A stretch of 64,000 bases of DNA from Chrysaora quinquecirrha (GCA_014526335.1 JACTAT010000001.1:538705-602704); one strand, 5' to 3'; shown: positions 1 through 12,700, numbered from the stretch's first letter. Notes: generated from the sequence alone by a model not told the origin. Numbers and translations: made by a program.

Positions 1-167
1 TCATTTTTTTCTTCCATAAATTGGAACGAAAATAGAACAGTACGATTGCGTACCCGTGTCAACGGGGCCTAAGATTCTAATTAATGGGACTGTTTAATGA
101 AAAATGTTTACTGTGTAGCACAGCCTTAGGTCCATGTCATTTATTACAGTGATAACCTTAGTAAAGG

Positions 168-340
168 TGCTGTGGCGTCGTGGTGTAATCCAGCTGACTC
201 GTGGTGTCTGAAGCTCAGTGTGGTCAGGGTTCGAGCCCAGCCACGGTAGCGTCACAGCCAGGGTCGAGGTCTCGATTAGTTAACCTACTACTGAGATCCT
301 AGCGACTGGCACTAAAACACCATACTACCTTCAGTAAAGG
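168..340 (+). repeat. tRNA-like SINE, family A
   Basis: Begins near GTGCTGTGGCGTCGTGG and contains a Pol III B-box-like GGTTCGAGCCC near 228-238, ending with ACTAAAACACCAT. The same sequence recurs on both strands at about 5990, 14655, 23750, 26425, 30412, 38963 and 58550, which marks it as a dispersed SINE rather than a tRNA gene. The family name is not known to me. Confidence 0.75.
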
Positions 341-420
341 CGCCGCACACGGTGAGATTTATGGTGAGGAAAATGCCACGAATGGCACTTTGCTCAGCAA
401 AATTCCCACCGTGTGCGGCG
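341..420. other. 80-nt near-perfect hairpin
   Basis: Two 38-nt arms face each other around a CGAA loop. The outer 14 pairs (CGCCGCACACGGTG against its complement) are perfect and about 31 of 38 positions pair overall. It lies directly after a SINE. It could be a tiny inverted-repeat transposon or a precursor-microRNA-like stem. The sequence alone does not decide. Confidence 0.7.
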
Positions 421-639
421 GGCGTACTTAACGTACAAATATCTGCAAGGACAATCTGATAGTTTCGATTTTTTTTACTTTTTGTCACTGTTATGCTCTG
501 TCATGTAAACGTAACCTAGCTTATTATAGTTATATAAAAATGAAAGTGTTTAATAGTAAAACATGCTGAATACTGTCACTTTTACCGATGCTACTACTGT
601 TTGAACATGATATCTATATATATAAAACAGAACTGTTTG

Positions 640-1040
640 TATGTGTGTATGTATGTATGTATGTGTGTGTATGTATGTATGTATGTTCGCTTATAACTCA
701 AGAACCACTCCACGGACTGAAAAACGGGGCACTTAAGACTTTTGCATATGGGGGTGTCAGTCAGATATTTTTGGGTAAGTTTTTTCCCTAATACTTATAT
801 TTTTGGGTCAGCAATTTTAGAAAGGCCAAGATGATATTTTTGGGTTGCAGATCACAAAATATATATAATAAATATATATATATAAGAAGGAAGAGTAGAG
901 CTATTTTCATGATTTTTTTGGGTCACTGAAGGAAATTTTTTAATGATATTTTTGGATCACCGAAAATTTTGTTGATATTTTTTGGTTTTTGCAAATTTTT
1001 TGGACTGACGTCCCCGTATGCAAAAGTCTTGAGTGCCCCC
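640..1040. repeat. TATG/TG microsatellite plus inverted-repeat element
   Basis: A (TATG)n/(TG)n run at about 640-685 is followed by an inverted repeat. The arm GGGGCACTTAAGACTTTTGC near 727 is matched in reverse near 1015-1039. The AT-rich interior repeats a motif like ATATTTTTGGGT. This looks like a non-autonomous DNA element. No coding potential was seen. Confidence 0.5.
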
Positions 1041-3280
1041 ATTGATTGAAAGGATCGAATCATACTTTTCTATCATAATTCGTCGAGTAATCTTTCAGGG
1101 TCTGAATGCAAGTTTGTAGGCGTTGAGGATTGCTTTTGAGATGACCTAAAATTCAAGAAAAGTCGCTACAGAATTTTTCAAAGCTTTTTACGTATTTATT
1201 TTGGATAAGTAGAGACTGGCCGGATCTCGGATCTCCACTAAGCAAAATATTTCGCGCGAAAAGCCTCTGTTCTGGACATAGTTATTGTGTGTAGCGAGGG
1301 AATCGTTCTCTTCGTAAGAAGAATTTCGACCACTGGACATCTTGCTTTGAAGCAAACGAGCAATAATCCAAAATGATTGGGTCACCAGAACAAAACCGGA
1401 GGCTTTTCGTTTCAACAGGTACGCGTAGTTAAGTTCCTTTTTGGGAGCGGAACGGTATCTTTCTGGGTAAGCTAGAAAAGCGGATCCCTTTGGATCCGTT
1501 CCACGGTGAAATCGTACCCATATCGTACGCAGAAGGTACAAGTTTTTCTTTTTCTCTCTCGTGTAAACGGGGTCAGAGTTGTATGGTCTAGCGGCTCCTG
1601 CGATTCAAATGACTGCAGCAACCTGATGTGAACCAGGCGAAACGATCAACAATCAGCAATCAACAAATTGTTTAATGCGTTCAGCACAGAAAAATGAACG
1701 TCCAAAAGAACGCGACACCACAGACCACCAAGTGGAAAGATTCCCCCATCCATGATATGACATTGAAGCGCTTGTTGTATCCTTAAAATCAAAACCAAAA
1801 TGATCAGAGAAAAAACTGAGCTGTACCTTGTTTTTCTTGAAGAGCTGTCCTGCTTTGCTGGACGCGGAAGTGATGTAGTTCTTGGAATAATTGTTGTAGA
1901 TGTTGTGCCTCGTTTTCGCCTGCCGGCGGATTTTCTGGAATGGAATCGTAGAGTACTCTTCAGTGCAAAATAAAATTGGGAACTTCATTGATTTTCCGAA
2001 AATTTACCCACACCAAAGCGTCTCGCGCCCCTAAGTTTATTAATTTCCTCGGTTTTCAATCTGAGCAATTCGATGCAATTTTTTTATTTGATAAGAAAGT
2101 TTGTAATGATCCTAGTACTCAAAATTTCAAAATTTAACTATATTGTCTTTAGCACTCTTGGCACCTAAGCAGTTCTTAAAGCGAACTTTTCACGGAAAAT
2201 GCGTCCTTGAATTGATTTGTTAGTGCATCAGTATAGTTGCAGGTCACAGATTTGAGTCTCAGTGAAGGCAAATGTAGAAGTTCTTGAGCCCAGGAAGAAT
2301 CCACTTTCTTCTAGGTTTGAAAAACTCAGTACTGGACAGTCTTAACTTTTGAGGAGCCGAAAACTTTTTTTATTATAAACGACTTTTTAAAAACAACGTG
2401 TATGTGAACAGCAGATTCGTTACATTTCGTTCTGTTCTAGACTAATTATCCCTCTTTGAAGCGAAGGTTGCTTCACATAGCTTTCAAAACTTCCAGGAAG
2501 GGGTGCTGTTGGGGGTGTCAGAAATGAGAGTGGATGAGCCGTCAGGTCCCTGGAAAAAGCCAGAACACATACATCTCGGTTTGTGTTGTGTCGTAGTAAT
2601 TTGTACCGAAACTGCCAAGTAATAACGACACTGAGGTACCTGAGAAAAAGACTGCCTTAAAATAATCTTCGCAAGATTAATAATCCTTTCCCGTATTTTC
2701 TCGAATGAGGGCGCCCTCCCTCGATTGAACGCACTCTAAGATTGAGCTGACAATCAAATTGGTCCCAGACACTCCTTTGAGTGTGTACGTGCAAGCTCTT
2801 GATGGGAGGAATCAAGAGACATCTTTTGCTAGTTTCTGCAAAACTTAGTTATCGTCACAGAGTGTTAGTGTTAGTTTATTCATAAATTTTCAAATAATTA
2901 TTTTTCTTTGAGGCCGATTTTTAAATAAGCGCCCTCGGCGCTTAAATGAAGAAATAAGGTATTTTTATCTTACAATTCATTCACTAATACTGATGAAATG
3001 TTGGTTGGTTGAAAATCAGCGTTTTCTTTAAGGGAAAGCGGATTTGAGGAAACTAGTGAGGTTTTATTGGCCAGTGCGGGGATCATTTCTTAAAGATTAC
3101 TTAAGACGACACAGCTAAACGCGGCTTATCCAAATAAATCGTACGTTTTTAAACTATCTCTTTGGTCAAGGTAGAAAATTGTGAAAAAATCGACCTAAAT
3201 CCCTGAAAACTCAGCTGGTTTTGAATAATACTGAAACGTGGCAAAAAAATTATAACTTGTCTCGTTTACACTGTACTGTT
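1041..3280. other. No gene recognised
   Basis: I see no convincing exon here. Several short open frames exist. One stretch at about 1840-1935 on the minus strand is bounded by AG and GT and could be an exon, but its translation matches no family I recognise. GGGAGCGGAACGG and GGATCCGTTCCACGG near 1445-1505 look like a decayed inverted-repeat transposon. Confidence 0.4.
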
Positions 3281-3289
3281 TTTATACAG

Positions 3290-3460
3290 ATGAAATCCAG
3301 AATTTGAAAATAACAAGAAACAACAGAAACATCTCTGGACATACTTATAAGCTTTTTTCGTCTGATGCTCCTCAGAGTATAAACGTCAGAAACAGACCGA
3401 AACAATTGACTTAAGTGGAATTTATACCCAGATGCGGATCGAAATGCACCGAAAATTTCA
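3290..3460 (-). repeat. Dispersed repeat (also near 4570, 12720 and 29090)
   Basis: A sequence containing CTCAGAGTATAAACGTCAGAAACAG recurs in opposite orientation in the Tectonic intron at about 12720-12880 and in the duplicate at about 29090-29240, with a shorter relative near 4570-4690. It is a mobile-element fragment of unknown class. Confidence 0.55.
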
Positions 3461-3750
3461 ATAAGAGCCACAAAGGGGAAATGCATTTGAATGCGAAACA
3501 ATGACCAAAAATAGATCAAAATGATCCAAAACGCCCCAGAAGGACCCATAAACAGATCACAACCACCCAAAACGTCCCACAATAACTCAAAGCCCATAAA
3601 AATGAACCAAAATGTTTCGAAATGGCCCTAAATAGGTCAAAACAACACAAATGTTCCACAATTACTCATAAACTGATCAAGAACTAACCAAATCGTCCCA
3701 CAATGACCCACACACCGATAACAACGCAAACATATAAATGTGCGACAAAA
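3440..3750. repeat. Degenerate short tandem repeat
   Basis: A loose repetition of units such as AAAATGATCC, AACGTCCCACAAT and AAAATGACCC at roughly 10-20 bp spacing, heavily diverged. There is no gene signal in it. Confidence 0.4.
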
Positions 3751-4103
3751 AAACAAGCGAAATCTGCTTAAGGGCTCGGATATAATCTACCGTTAGACTA
3801 TAGGTTTAGACGGGGGTTATATACGAGAATTGAGGTCTCTGATTGGCTAGTTTTAAGACTGGACATGTCATACTAGATCCCATTATCCCTTGCATTAAGC
3901 CGTGTGGCATTTGCTTGCGACAGATCGATCAACTTTACGAGCATTGCAGGACATGGAAAATCAAAGATTTCACAAGAGTTTAAAAGTATTTTCCGCTGCG
4001 GCATCAAGCATAAAACCAACTCTTCAGAGTGTGAACAAAGACAACTTGTACCATCTTTGTTGAAAAACGTTGCTTTGAAGCCTGTTTTGGTCCAAAAAGC
4101 GTG

Positions 4104-4340
4104 CCAATTTGTAATGGTAAGGCCCTGGCAAAACGATCCAACATTGTTGGTCCAGCATTTGAGATTGCTTTACAAATATTGACCGTAGCAATCTTCTTGA
4201 AAAACTTCAAAAACATTTTCTTCTTGTCGCAAGAAAAAATGCTTGGCAAGCAATGTTTTGCGATGTGGCCAAACGGTTAAACATTTTGCTTAGCAAGCAT
4301 ACTTCAGATGTTTGGCGAACAATGTTTGATCGTTTTTTCA
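4104..4340. repeat. Inverted-repeat element, GGCCCTGGC family (decayed)
   Basis: Contains AAGGCCCTGGCAAAACGATC near 4110 and related pieces such as TGTTTGATCG downstream. It resembles the intact element at 59692-59974. Similar fragments lie near 4830-4960, 12270-12310, 28605-28650, 54335-54440 and 63425. This is a family of short non-autonomous DNA transposons. Confidence 0.5.
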
Positions 4341-4448
4341 TGGCCTAACTGTTGTGTCTTATTTGGTCTTGTTTTCTCAACTGAGTGTTCAGCAGTTGTA
4401 ACAGAACATAAAAGTAATGAAAATATGAAAATGGCTAAAAAAGGGAAC

Positions 4449-4555
4449 CTTTTTAGCGTCGGTGGTTGCCCATCAACTTCTTCGTCACAATTTTCATCTA
4501 GAATCGCTGGCATTCTTTTCTGTCCTAGTCTTTTCCCAGTAGAAATTTCTTGCTC
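4449..4555 (-). CDS. Possible 3' exon of the XRCC4-like gene
   Basis: On the minus strand a good acceptor (GTGTTTCAG) precedes 107 bases, followed by AAAAG/GTTCCC, a weak donor. One frame reads a charged segment containing KRLGQKRMPAILDENCDEE. Acidic and basic low-complexity sequence is typical of the XRCC4 C-terminal tail, but there is no homology I can verify. A second possible small exon lies at 5912-5947. The phases of these two do not join well with each other, so at most one is right. Low confidence. Confidence 0.2.
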
Positions 4556-4689
4556 CTGAAACACCGATTAATCATTTTAAAATGACGAGAAATAGCGGAA
4601 ACATCTCTGGGCAGCTTTATCGCCTGACACTCTTCAGAGTCGTCTGAAACATAGCGAAACAATTGACAAAACAATTGAAATTCATTTCT

Positions 4690-5900
4690 TAGAGTTCATC
4701 GTATCTGTTTAAAGTAATTTGTATCTTGATAAATTTTTCATCAATCTAAACTTTGCTTTTCAAAAAAAATCGTTGTCTCATTTGCTCAAAACATAGTTTG
4801 CCAAACATTTTCGCTTGCTAAGAGAAAAAATGCTCACATTTCCAAGCAATTCTACTTGTCAAGCAATGTTTTTGCTGTGTGTCCAAACGATCAAACATTT
4901 CGCTTTAAAAGCAAATTTCAACTGTTTGAGCAGAAGAGCATTAGTCTATCCAAGTTTTTTATGGATTGGAATGCTTGACCTAAAATGTACAAGAACTGTT
5001 TTCATGGCAATACCATCTGACTTTATTATTTCAAAAACATCTTATATCTTTTACATACCCTGTCTTTTTCGTCGTCTGTATTCTCCTCTTCCCTGCAAAA
5101 TATCAAGCAAAACTCGTTTTATTACCTATATACACGTTTTTATACCTAAGAAACCTTTGGTCTCAGTTGCAGCTGGAGTTCCTTCATTTTTCAACAAAAT
5201 GAGGTTAGAGAAGTTCCTTAAATGATGGTTTCGCATCATTTAAGAGAAAATAACAAACATGTTGCAACCGAGTTATACAGGCATTCCGACCTAGATCGAT
5301 GCATCAATAGTTCGCTGGTTTGAATCATGTTGGGATGAAGATCCTCAAACACAGGTATATAATAAATAATAACTATATATCCATAAAGCTATTAAAATGT
5401 GGCGTTTTCTGAACAACAACAACAACCAAATCTCTTTATCGAAAATAGGACGTTTTAGGCAGAAAACAACACAAGTAAGGTTACATCATTCATGAGATTA
5501 ATGCGATAGGGCCTCCTGTGCCTCAAAGCACAAGCCTGCTAAAGCTTCCCAAGCAAGTAAACGAGTACCCATGGTTTTGTTTTCAACATATTAGTCTGAA
5601 GGCACAAACTGCACGTCTTTTTTGCCGTATTTTTGGCTTGGAATGGAACGCAGACCTGTGTTATAGAAAGGGCTTATAGCTAACTTGCTTGCATTGCTTG
5701 CTTGATTGTTTGGCTAGCAGATGTCAATTGAACAAGGATCTTCTGAAAATATGTTTTGATTTTATCATTAGAATGATACTTACTCGTTTGCATCACCTCT
5801 ACTTGATCCTGTCACATCGCGTGCTGAAAAAAGGAAATCTTTACTTTAGAGCAGATTTAAGGATATTGTTCTGCTAAAATATCTCATGGAAATTTTCGAC
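4690..5900. other. No gene recognised
   Basis: Only repeat fragments (near 4830-4960) and chance open frames are visible. If XRCC4 3' exons exist, some could lie here. Confidence 0.35.
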
Positions 5901-5989
5901 AAGTATTTTACCTTCCCTGTGCTGACTTGAAATCAAGTTATCTTTGCCTGAAAGAATAAAGGCTGGCAAGTTACGTACAAAGTTGATAT

Positions 5990-6160
5990 ACGGTGAAATG
6001 GTGTATCTAGCACTCGTGGCTAGGGTCTCAATAGTAGATCAACTGACGAGAACTCGAACCTGGCTTTGACGCTACGGTGGCTGGGGTTCCAACCCCGACG
6101 TCACTGAGCTCCTGGGACTACACGACAGCTGGATTAGACAACGAGGACGCTACAAGACCT
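5990..6160 (-). repeat. SINE family A, minus orientation
   Basis: Reverse complement of the element at 168-340, diverged. It begins with GGTGAAATGGTGTATCTAGC on the plus strand and includes GACGCTACGGTGGCTGGGG. Confidence 0.65.
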
Positions 6161-6931
6161 TCGAATTGGCGATTCCAAACAAGCACCGCTTCCAAAAAAC
6201 GACGCAACATTTGTTCAGGATAGACTTATTACCTTCCTCCCACTCTTTCGGAAACAGCTTCTAACAACTACAACAACATACAGCTGTTTCCTCAGAGTGG
6301 AGCGGGGTGGTGTAGTGTGGAGGAGCGTAGACTACGACGAATGTAATAAGTCTATGTTCAGGGCCGTCCCGACAGAAGTTTTCGAGGTGGGGTGTGACCG
6401 CTCGATTTGCCGACTGGTCCTTTTTCCAGGGGGGTGTCGCACCCAGCATGTGTTTGTTGAAAAACGGATAGAAACGCCGTTTTATTGAATTGTAAGTTAT
6501 TTTTGAAAAAGCTGCTCGGTGTGGCAGTTTATAAAATCGAAGAAAAGAACGCCCAACAGATGAAAGCAACAATTGAAAGGTTTTCATGAGAATTACAACT
6601 TTTTTCCCGTTACATTGCCACAAAAAATTAACATAGCGACCACATAGGTTTTTTCCGAAGAGTTTTTTCCCCACTTTGATATACGTACACCTTATATTCG
6701 ACTTGACCCTACCTACATTTAATATGCAAAGGATACACCACTATTGGGCAATTCATCCCCTGTTCCAATATTAGAAATTAACGATTGGATAGTCACTCAC
6801 ATTGTTTCTTTAATTCCCTGATCTTTGACTTTTTTGCATTCAATACGGCAGTGAACTAAGAAATAAAAGCAACGTTCACTATTGAAAATAGAAATCAGTA
6901 TATATCGTATAGTTCTAATTCCCGGAGTACA

Positions 6932-7300
6932 CCCATTTTTTATAAGGAAATGCTTTATAAGGAAGGTAGTGCTCGGACAGGCAAAAACTTAAGGAATCTC
7001 TTGTAATCGATCGGAGACTACTAAGGAATCTGACTTGTCTTTAACTTAACATTTAGTTTAAAAAAAGATGAAGTTTTAAACTAACAAAGCAAGCAATGCT
7101 TATTGCCGATGGTTTTCAATCATATTTATTACTATTGGTCTTTCAACCTATATTTCCTTGGCGATTGATTATTTTGAAGAATCACAAAGTAAAAAGTTTA
7201 GGAATTGCTATGGAATATTGAGTACTCAAATTTCGCCATCAGTTAAGGAATTGTCAGTACTGAGCATGAGCCGAACTTCCTTATAAAAAAAATGCGTGTA
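6932..7300. repeat. TIR element, ACAC..TATAAG family
   Basis: The left end reads TACACCCATTTTTTATAAGG and the right end CCTTATAAAAAAAATGCGTGTA, so the ends are inverted repeats. The same kind of end is seen at 15471-15830, 51723-52083 and 52556-52952, where TA target duplications are clear. It is a non-autonomous element downstream of the last certain XRCC4 exon. Confidence 0.6.
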
Positions 7301-7399
7301 GGTGAAGCCATTAAATAGTAAGAAGTGTAAGCTTTCTGTTAAGCAATCACTTAGTATTTTATTGGAAGTTTACAGAACAAATTATATTAATTATCAAAC

Positions 7400-9416
7400 C
7401 TTTTGAAATAAATCCTTCTCCATGCCATTCTTTGCTGTGACACATTCCTCCAGTTTCTAAGGAAGTTATTTAATGTATATAACTCAAAACCCTTTAAAAA
7501 GTTATTGGTAAACATAAACAAGTTAGTTATCATAAACAAGCATCCAAACATGAGACCATCAAATTTCAGCAGGTTAGAAGTTTCTCGCACCTTGAGTGAT
7601 ACTTCTCTCTCCTTCAGCAATTTCTGATTAGCTGTGCTCAGCATGGATATTTCAGCCTAAATATTGATCATACAATTATACTAATTAAAAAAAATAAATT
7701 TACTTGTCTTATTCAAAAGCTATTTGATTGATTGCCAAGTCATGGCCGTTTGAATCTAAGTTAATTGAGTGAAAATCTACACTGGTCAAGGGTTCAAATC
7801 TTATTTGTCAAAGGTTCAAATCCACAATCAATATAGGCTCAAATCCAAATTGTTCAAGGGTTTAAATCTACATTGTTCAAAGGTTCAAATCAAAAATTGG
7901 TCATGCAGGTCATAGGTACAAATTCATAATGGTCATGGGTTCAAATCCACATTGGTCATGGGTTCAAATCCAAACTGATCATGGGTTTGAATCAACAATG
8001 GTCATGGATTGGTGCAAACTCGTACTGGTCATGGGTTCAAATCAAAACTGGTAATGGGTTCAAATCCACACTGTTCCTGAGTTCAGATCAGATCTACATT
8101 TGTCACGGGCTCGAATTTCCACTGGTCATGCCTTCTTATCTATAATATTCTTAGGTTCAAATCTGTATGACCACAGGTTCAAATTCAATGGATATGAAGG
8201 TCAAGAACTATAATATAAGATAACTAACATAACTAACTCAGATAACTAACATATACCTTCATTTGTCTATGTTGATCTACTGCAGTATCCAGGAAAGATG
8301 TCAAAGTTTTCTGCTCTGTTTTTTGAAGATTGATGCTTCCAAGTTGAAACTGTGCATAAAAAGATAGAATTCCATGTAGTCTAGCCAAGGAACATCAAAA
8401 GAGTGATACTATTTGAAGAAAAAACATTTTACTGTGAGTTAACAGATACCTTTATTCCATGCTTTAATACTTGTTTCCAGGAAAACTTGAAAGAAAAAAT
8501 AAGAAAATAATAAATTAAGAGAGTCTTGAGTACATATTTGGGTCATTTTGAATAAGGTCAATGTGCATTGTAGCTGATACTAGGGAGGAGAGTTTCCAAG
8601 AGTAGAATGCCAAGGGTCTTAACCTGCATGCGAACTGAAAGATGGCATGGGCAAATAGAAGGTGATGTGTGAAGATACTGTATGTGGTCTTATCCTGCTA
8701 GCTCATGTTGTCAGGAATGCAGCAAGGTTAGGGTTGAGCCCCAGCTCAAACTTGAGCCCAAACCACGGTAGTGTCATACACAGGGTTGAGCATTATCCTG
8801 CTAAAAACTGATATATTGTGAAAAGATTTGGAATCCTCTTGGTTTGGCACTATTCAAGGTCAGTAAATGATTAGCGAAAGTATTTGAGCCAGGATATTAG
8901 TTCAGGGGGCACAAGCCATCGGTCTTTGTATAGCTGCCAAAACCAAGCCTGCTTTAATAAATGAACATTATCAATGGAGAGCCTTACAACACACACCTCT
9001 GCATAATCATCATCATTAAGTTTTACATCATAGCAAAAACTCTCTTTTTGTGCTTCACAAGAAAGTGCCTTTAATGTGCAAGACCAAAATTCTGAAAAGG
9101 TTTTTTCGATTGCCTCTGCTTGTTTCTCTAATTCTTCTTGGAAAACTGCAAAAAAAATCTGTGATTAATATACATCTCTTATTGTAAATGGATGAGGGTG
9201 GCGGTTAGATAGATAGATAGAAGACAAAGACATTGAGAGACTCTCATCCATTGATCTCTACTTATGTTTTCCAATTTATACAGTACCTTCACCATACCAC
9301 ACTTTTGCGCCATCAAGAAGGGTTATTTCTAACTTCAAAGGCTCCTGCTTTGGATACACTACCATTAAATGATAATTTCTCCCATTTGAAGGGATTTTTA
9401 GCAGTATTTCTTCCAT
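7400..9416 (-). CDS. XRCC4: XRCC4-like DNA-repair protein, exons 1-6
   Basis: Exons on the minus strand: 9416-9287, 9145-8997, 8485-8450, 8349-8257, 7656-7591 and 7456-7400. All have AG/GT borders and consistent phases, giving about 177 residues from the ATG at 9416. Family knowledge: XRCC4 is the scaffold that binds DNA ligase IV in non-homologous end joining, with an N-terminal beta head and a long coiled coil. Seen here: the head strand LLDGAKVWYGE, then FQLGSINLQKTE, which corresponds to the head-to-coil junction of XRCC4, then the coiled-coil stretches AEISMLSTANQKLLKERE and KLEECVTAKNGMEKDLFQK. The rest of the coil and the C-terminal tail (normally well over 100 residues more) were not found with confidence and should lie below 7400. 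Exons 1 and 2 are duplicated at 25513-25937. A paralogue in the XRCC4/XLF/PAXX group is the main alternative. Confidence 0.75.
7775..8190. repeat. Degenerate ~22-bp tandem array with GGTTCAAATCC cores
   Basis: Within XRCC4 intron 4, units like GGTCATGGGTTCAAATCCACA repeat about 15-18 times with drift. Each unit carries a sequence close to a Pol III B box (GGTTCRANNCC). No A box accompanies them. Confidence 0.7.
9205..9225. repeat. GATA microsatellite in XRCC4 intron 1
   Basis: A short (GATA)n run, also present in the duplicate near 25725. Confidence 0.7.
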
Positions 9417-9769
9417 AACAACTCTGGAACAGAAAAATCAACTTTTCAAATTGGAGAAGTAGTTTTGAGTTTACATTCCGGTTGAAGTGAATTGCACAAA
9501 AGTCTCGTTTTCACATAGAGGATCGATTGAATCTCAAAAGAGGCTAATGAATAAGGGCGACTGTTTTGCTGCCTTTTGAAAATTTGTTGTTTCTTTGCTA
9601 GAGACAAACTTTTCTCTTTCTTGTCAGAAAATTGAAAAAAAGATACGAAACTAAATACTGGGACGACCTCAAGCACTAATAAATCAAAATGAGAAAATTC
9701 ACAACCTTATTAGTTTCAGTGGTGATGGAAAAGAAAGTGTTTTAATGCCAAATTTGTTCAGTTTTTTCA
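9417..9769. promoter_or_regulatory. Shared upstream region of XRCC4-like and Tectonic genes
   Basis: The two start codons (9416 minus, 9770 plus) face away from each other with 353 bp between them, so the interval probably acts as a bidirectional promoter. No clear TATA box stands out. It is conserved with small changes in the duplicate (25938-26288). The promoter function is inferred from layout only. Confidence 0.55.
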
Positions 9770-12700
9770 ATGAAGAAATTTGGCCTAAAATTGGCTGCGT
9801 TTTGTTTGGCATTATGCCGCGCCGTTCTTACGCAGACTGGTAAGTATCGAAATGTCGAAATGCATAGCTTGTTGCGTTATAGCCGCCAATCTCAGTGTAC
9901 GATGAGGGGGGAGAGACTGCTTTCTTTGTTCATCACACTGTCACATATGAAATGAAATGAAGTGAAGTGCAAAATAAAATGAGAATTTATAGGCACAAAG
10001 AGCAGTGTGATTTGTATGTTAAAGCTTGACTAAATTGTTAATGTGTAGATCATTTCGGTAGAAAAAAAATTTTCGAAATCACAAGATACCTCTCAATTTT
10101 TCAATGTGAAAATCGTATACCTAAAGCACCCAAAAATTAGTCTAGGTACAAAGTTTTACTATCTCAGCGCATGTATTATCGATTCTACAAGCATCCAAAG
10201 TTTACGATTTTAAAAGGGCTTTGACCGTGTGGGGTAAAAACTTTCACCAAAGTCATTTTTTGCGGTCAAAGCCTTTATGAAATCGGGAACTTTGAGTGCT
10301 CATAAAATTAAGAACACAAGCGCTAGGACAGTGAAACTTTGTACCTAGACTAAGTTTTGGTTGCTTTATAAGATTTTCATATCGAAAACTCGATATCATG
10401 TGATTTTGAAAAATTTTAATGCCGTGTGATGTCATAACAAAGTGATCTATAGGTATATATTTAGGTGGTGCAACAGTTGTCTTGTCTGCCTTCATTTGAC
10501 TATATCGAAATAAATCAGACATCATAAGAAAATGTTTAATGGGAGAAACTGTGGTCACAAATTGACAGTGCTAACAAAATATGCAGCCTACTCAATGTAC
10601 GTAGCCTAATTCCAGACCTAATGCGGTGGCAGGCTTCAAAGATTTGAAAGTCAGCAAAAATCAGGGTAGCCTATTTGAGCCACCCCATAATAATGTTACC
10701 ACAACTTTATCACGTCCATTGCTCCACCCATACCTATTTAGTAGTGCAGGTATCAGGTTGATTTGCTCAGCCTCTATTTCCCCCAGCTTTCCTTTGCCCA
10801 ACATCCTTGGTTGCTTTGCTCAACAAAATTATTAACTACTTAACAGTCACCTTACCTATCTGGTTTCTCTTCATAGCTACTTGTCCATGTGATCTTACTC
10901 AGAATGCTTGTGATCCAAATTGTTGCTGTGATGCTGATTGCACAAGTGCAGACAAGAATGCCTTCACATATTGCCAAAATGTTGATCTCAAGTAAGCTTT
11001 GATTGCATTATTTCTGAAATCTCAAGAGATAGTTGCTCTACCCCCAATCATTGCAAGATGGGTTTGTCTATTACCTAAATCTGAAGAACAATATTGTGGG
11101 ATACTCCTGTGGGATAGTTTTTCTGAAAAACCTTTATTTTGGTAGACCATACAGAAGTTTAGTGAAAATCAACTTGTGTGATGAGAAGAATGGGCCCCAG
11201 AAAACCTCCAGGGAAATGCCTCATCTTGGAAAGTTTTGTATCAATATGCAGCTGTGTTACAAAAACCTGGCAGTAAGTATTGGCAGCAAGCCAAAACATG
11301 TCCTGGAAAGTTCAAACAAATCAAATTTTGCCACCATTTTTCCTCAGGTCACAGAACATTTTGATTGAAAATCCATCTCTGGGTACATGTGTGACTTATA
11401 GTTTTTACTGTCAACAGGTCCAGTCACCATTCAAAGCAAAAATTGCAAGTGTAGCCTTGGCTTTACCAAGCTTAGGAACCAGTTTATTATTATCTCAAAT
11501 CAGTATTGCTAAGCCTTACTATCTTATCTTATGTGTTTAATGCAGTACATTATCTTTACCTTCTGTGATTAATGCAGTACCTTGTCTTGCAGCAAAGATG
11601 ACAGAGTCTGTATTTCAAAGCAAATAATCAACATTGCCAATGTACAGTACAGAACATCAGGAACATCAAATAATCTATTTTGCATTTATACTGATAATAG
11701 TAAGTATTATCTTGTTAGATTTACTGTATCCACACTGCAAATTTTTTTCAGCTTTATGTAGAATTGTGAATATGTAAATCATGATTTTTAAAACCGTTAT
11801 TGACTTCAGCTTACAATGTAAAAATGTCCCCAATGAGGGTATGGTGTGTTAAAACATTCTCATACCATTGTTATTTCTATTTCAAATGGTCTATAACAAA
11901 ACATGGATTATAAAGCTGCTGAATTCTTTTTTAGATGCAGCGAGAAATTTCTATGCAACAGTCCAAACAGCCACCACTGCAACAAGTTTTGATGCATTGA
12001 TAAAGACGTATTCAAAGACAAGTTTCTTAAAATCTGCACCTGCACCAAAGCTATATCTAAAGACTTCCGTTTACAAGGTATCACATATGTTTTTATAAGC
12101 AGCCTTTGTTCTGAATAGAGCCTGGATGTCCTTAATTTTTCAACAAAATAAGGCTTTAGGTACCTTATATTGTCGTGAAATTTGTTTGAATACTAACTTT
12201 TGCAGCAAATTCATTTAAACTTGCCCCTTTTCTAACTTTTGTAACGCAAATCTCAAAATGTTTGAACAACAATATTTGATCGTTTGGCCAAGGCCTACCA
12301 GAAGCTTTTTCATATGACACTTCTTAGAGGGTAACAAACAGACAGAAACAATTGACTGAGATGGAAAATTTCACAATCTCTCGAACAAAATGATTTTGAG
12401 TTAAGAAGAAAACACAATTTCTCCATATGTTTGGCATGTGCACAACTCTAAATAACTTTGACATTTCCGAATAAGAAGGAGGACCTCAACTTTTCAAGAC
12501 ACAAGCAAAGCAAATTGATAACGCTACCGGATGACAACAAGAGTGGTTGCTCGTCAGGTCAAACAAACATACTTTGCTGATCGATAGCATGCCACTAGTG
12601 CAAGTTGCCAGCCGTCGTTATCAGTACTTACTGTAGTCATTGTCATTATCTAGTTAAAAAAATCTTAATCGTAGTTCTAGTCTTAATCATAGTAACACAA

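Noticed and set aside
1840..1935. Minus-strand exon-like stretch as another XRCC4 exon
   Set aside because: It has AG and GT borders but no recognisable similarity in any frame, and is far from the certain exons.
10807..11540. Open frames reading through Tectonic introns 2 and 3
   Set aside because: They run past good splice donors. Only the cysteine-rich segment up to 10991 is conserved family sequence.
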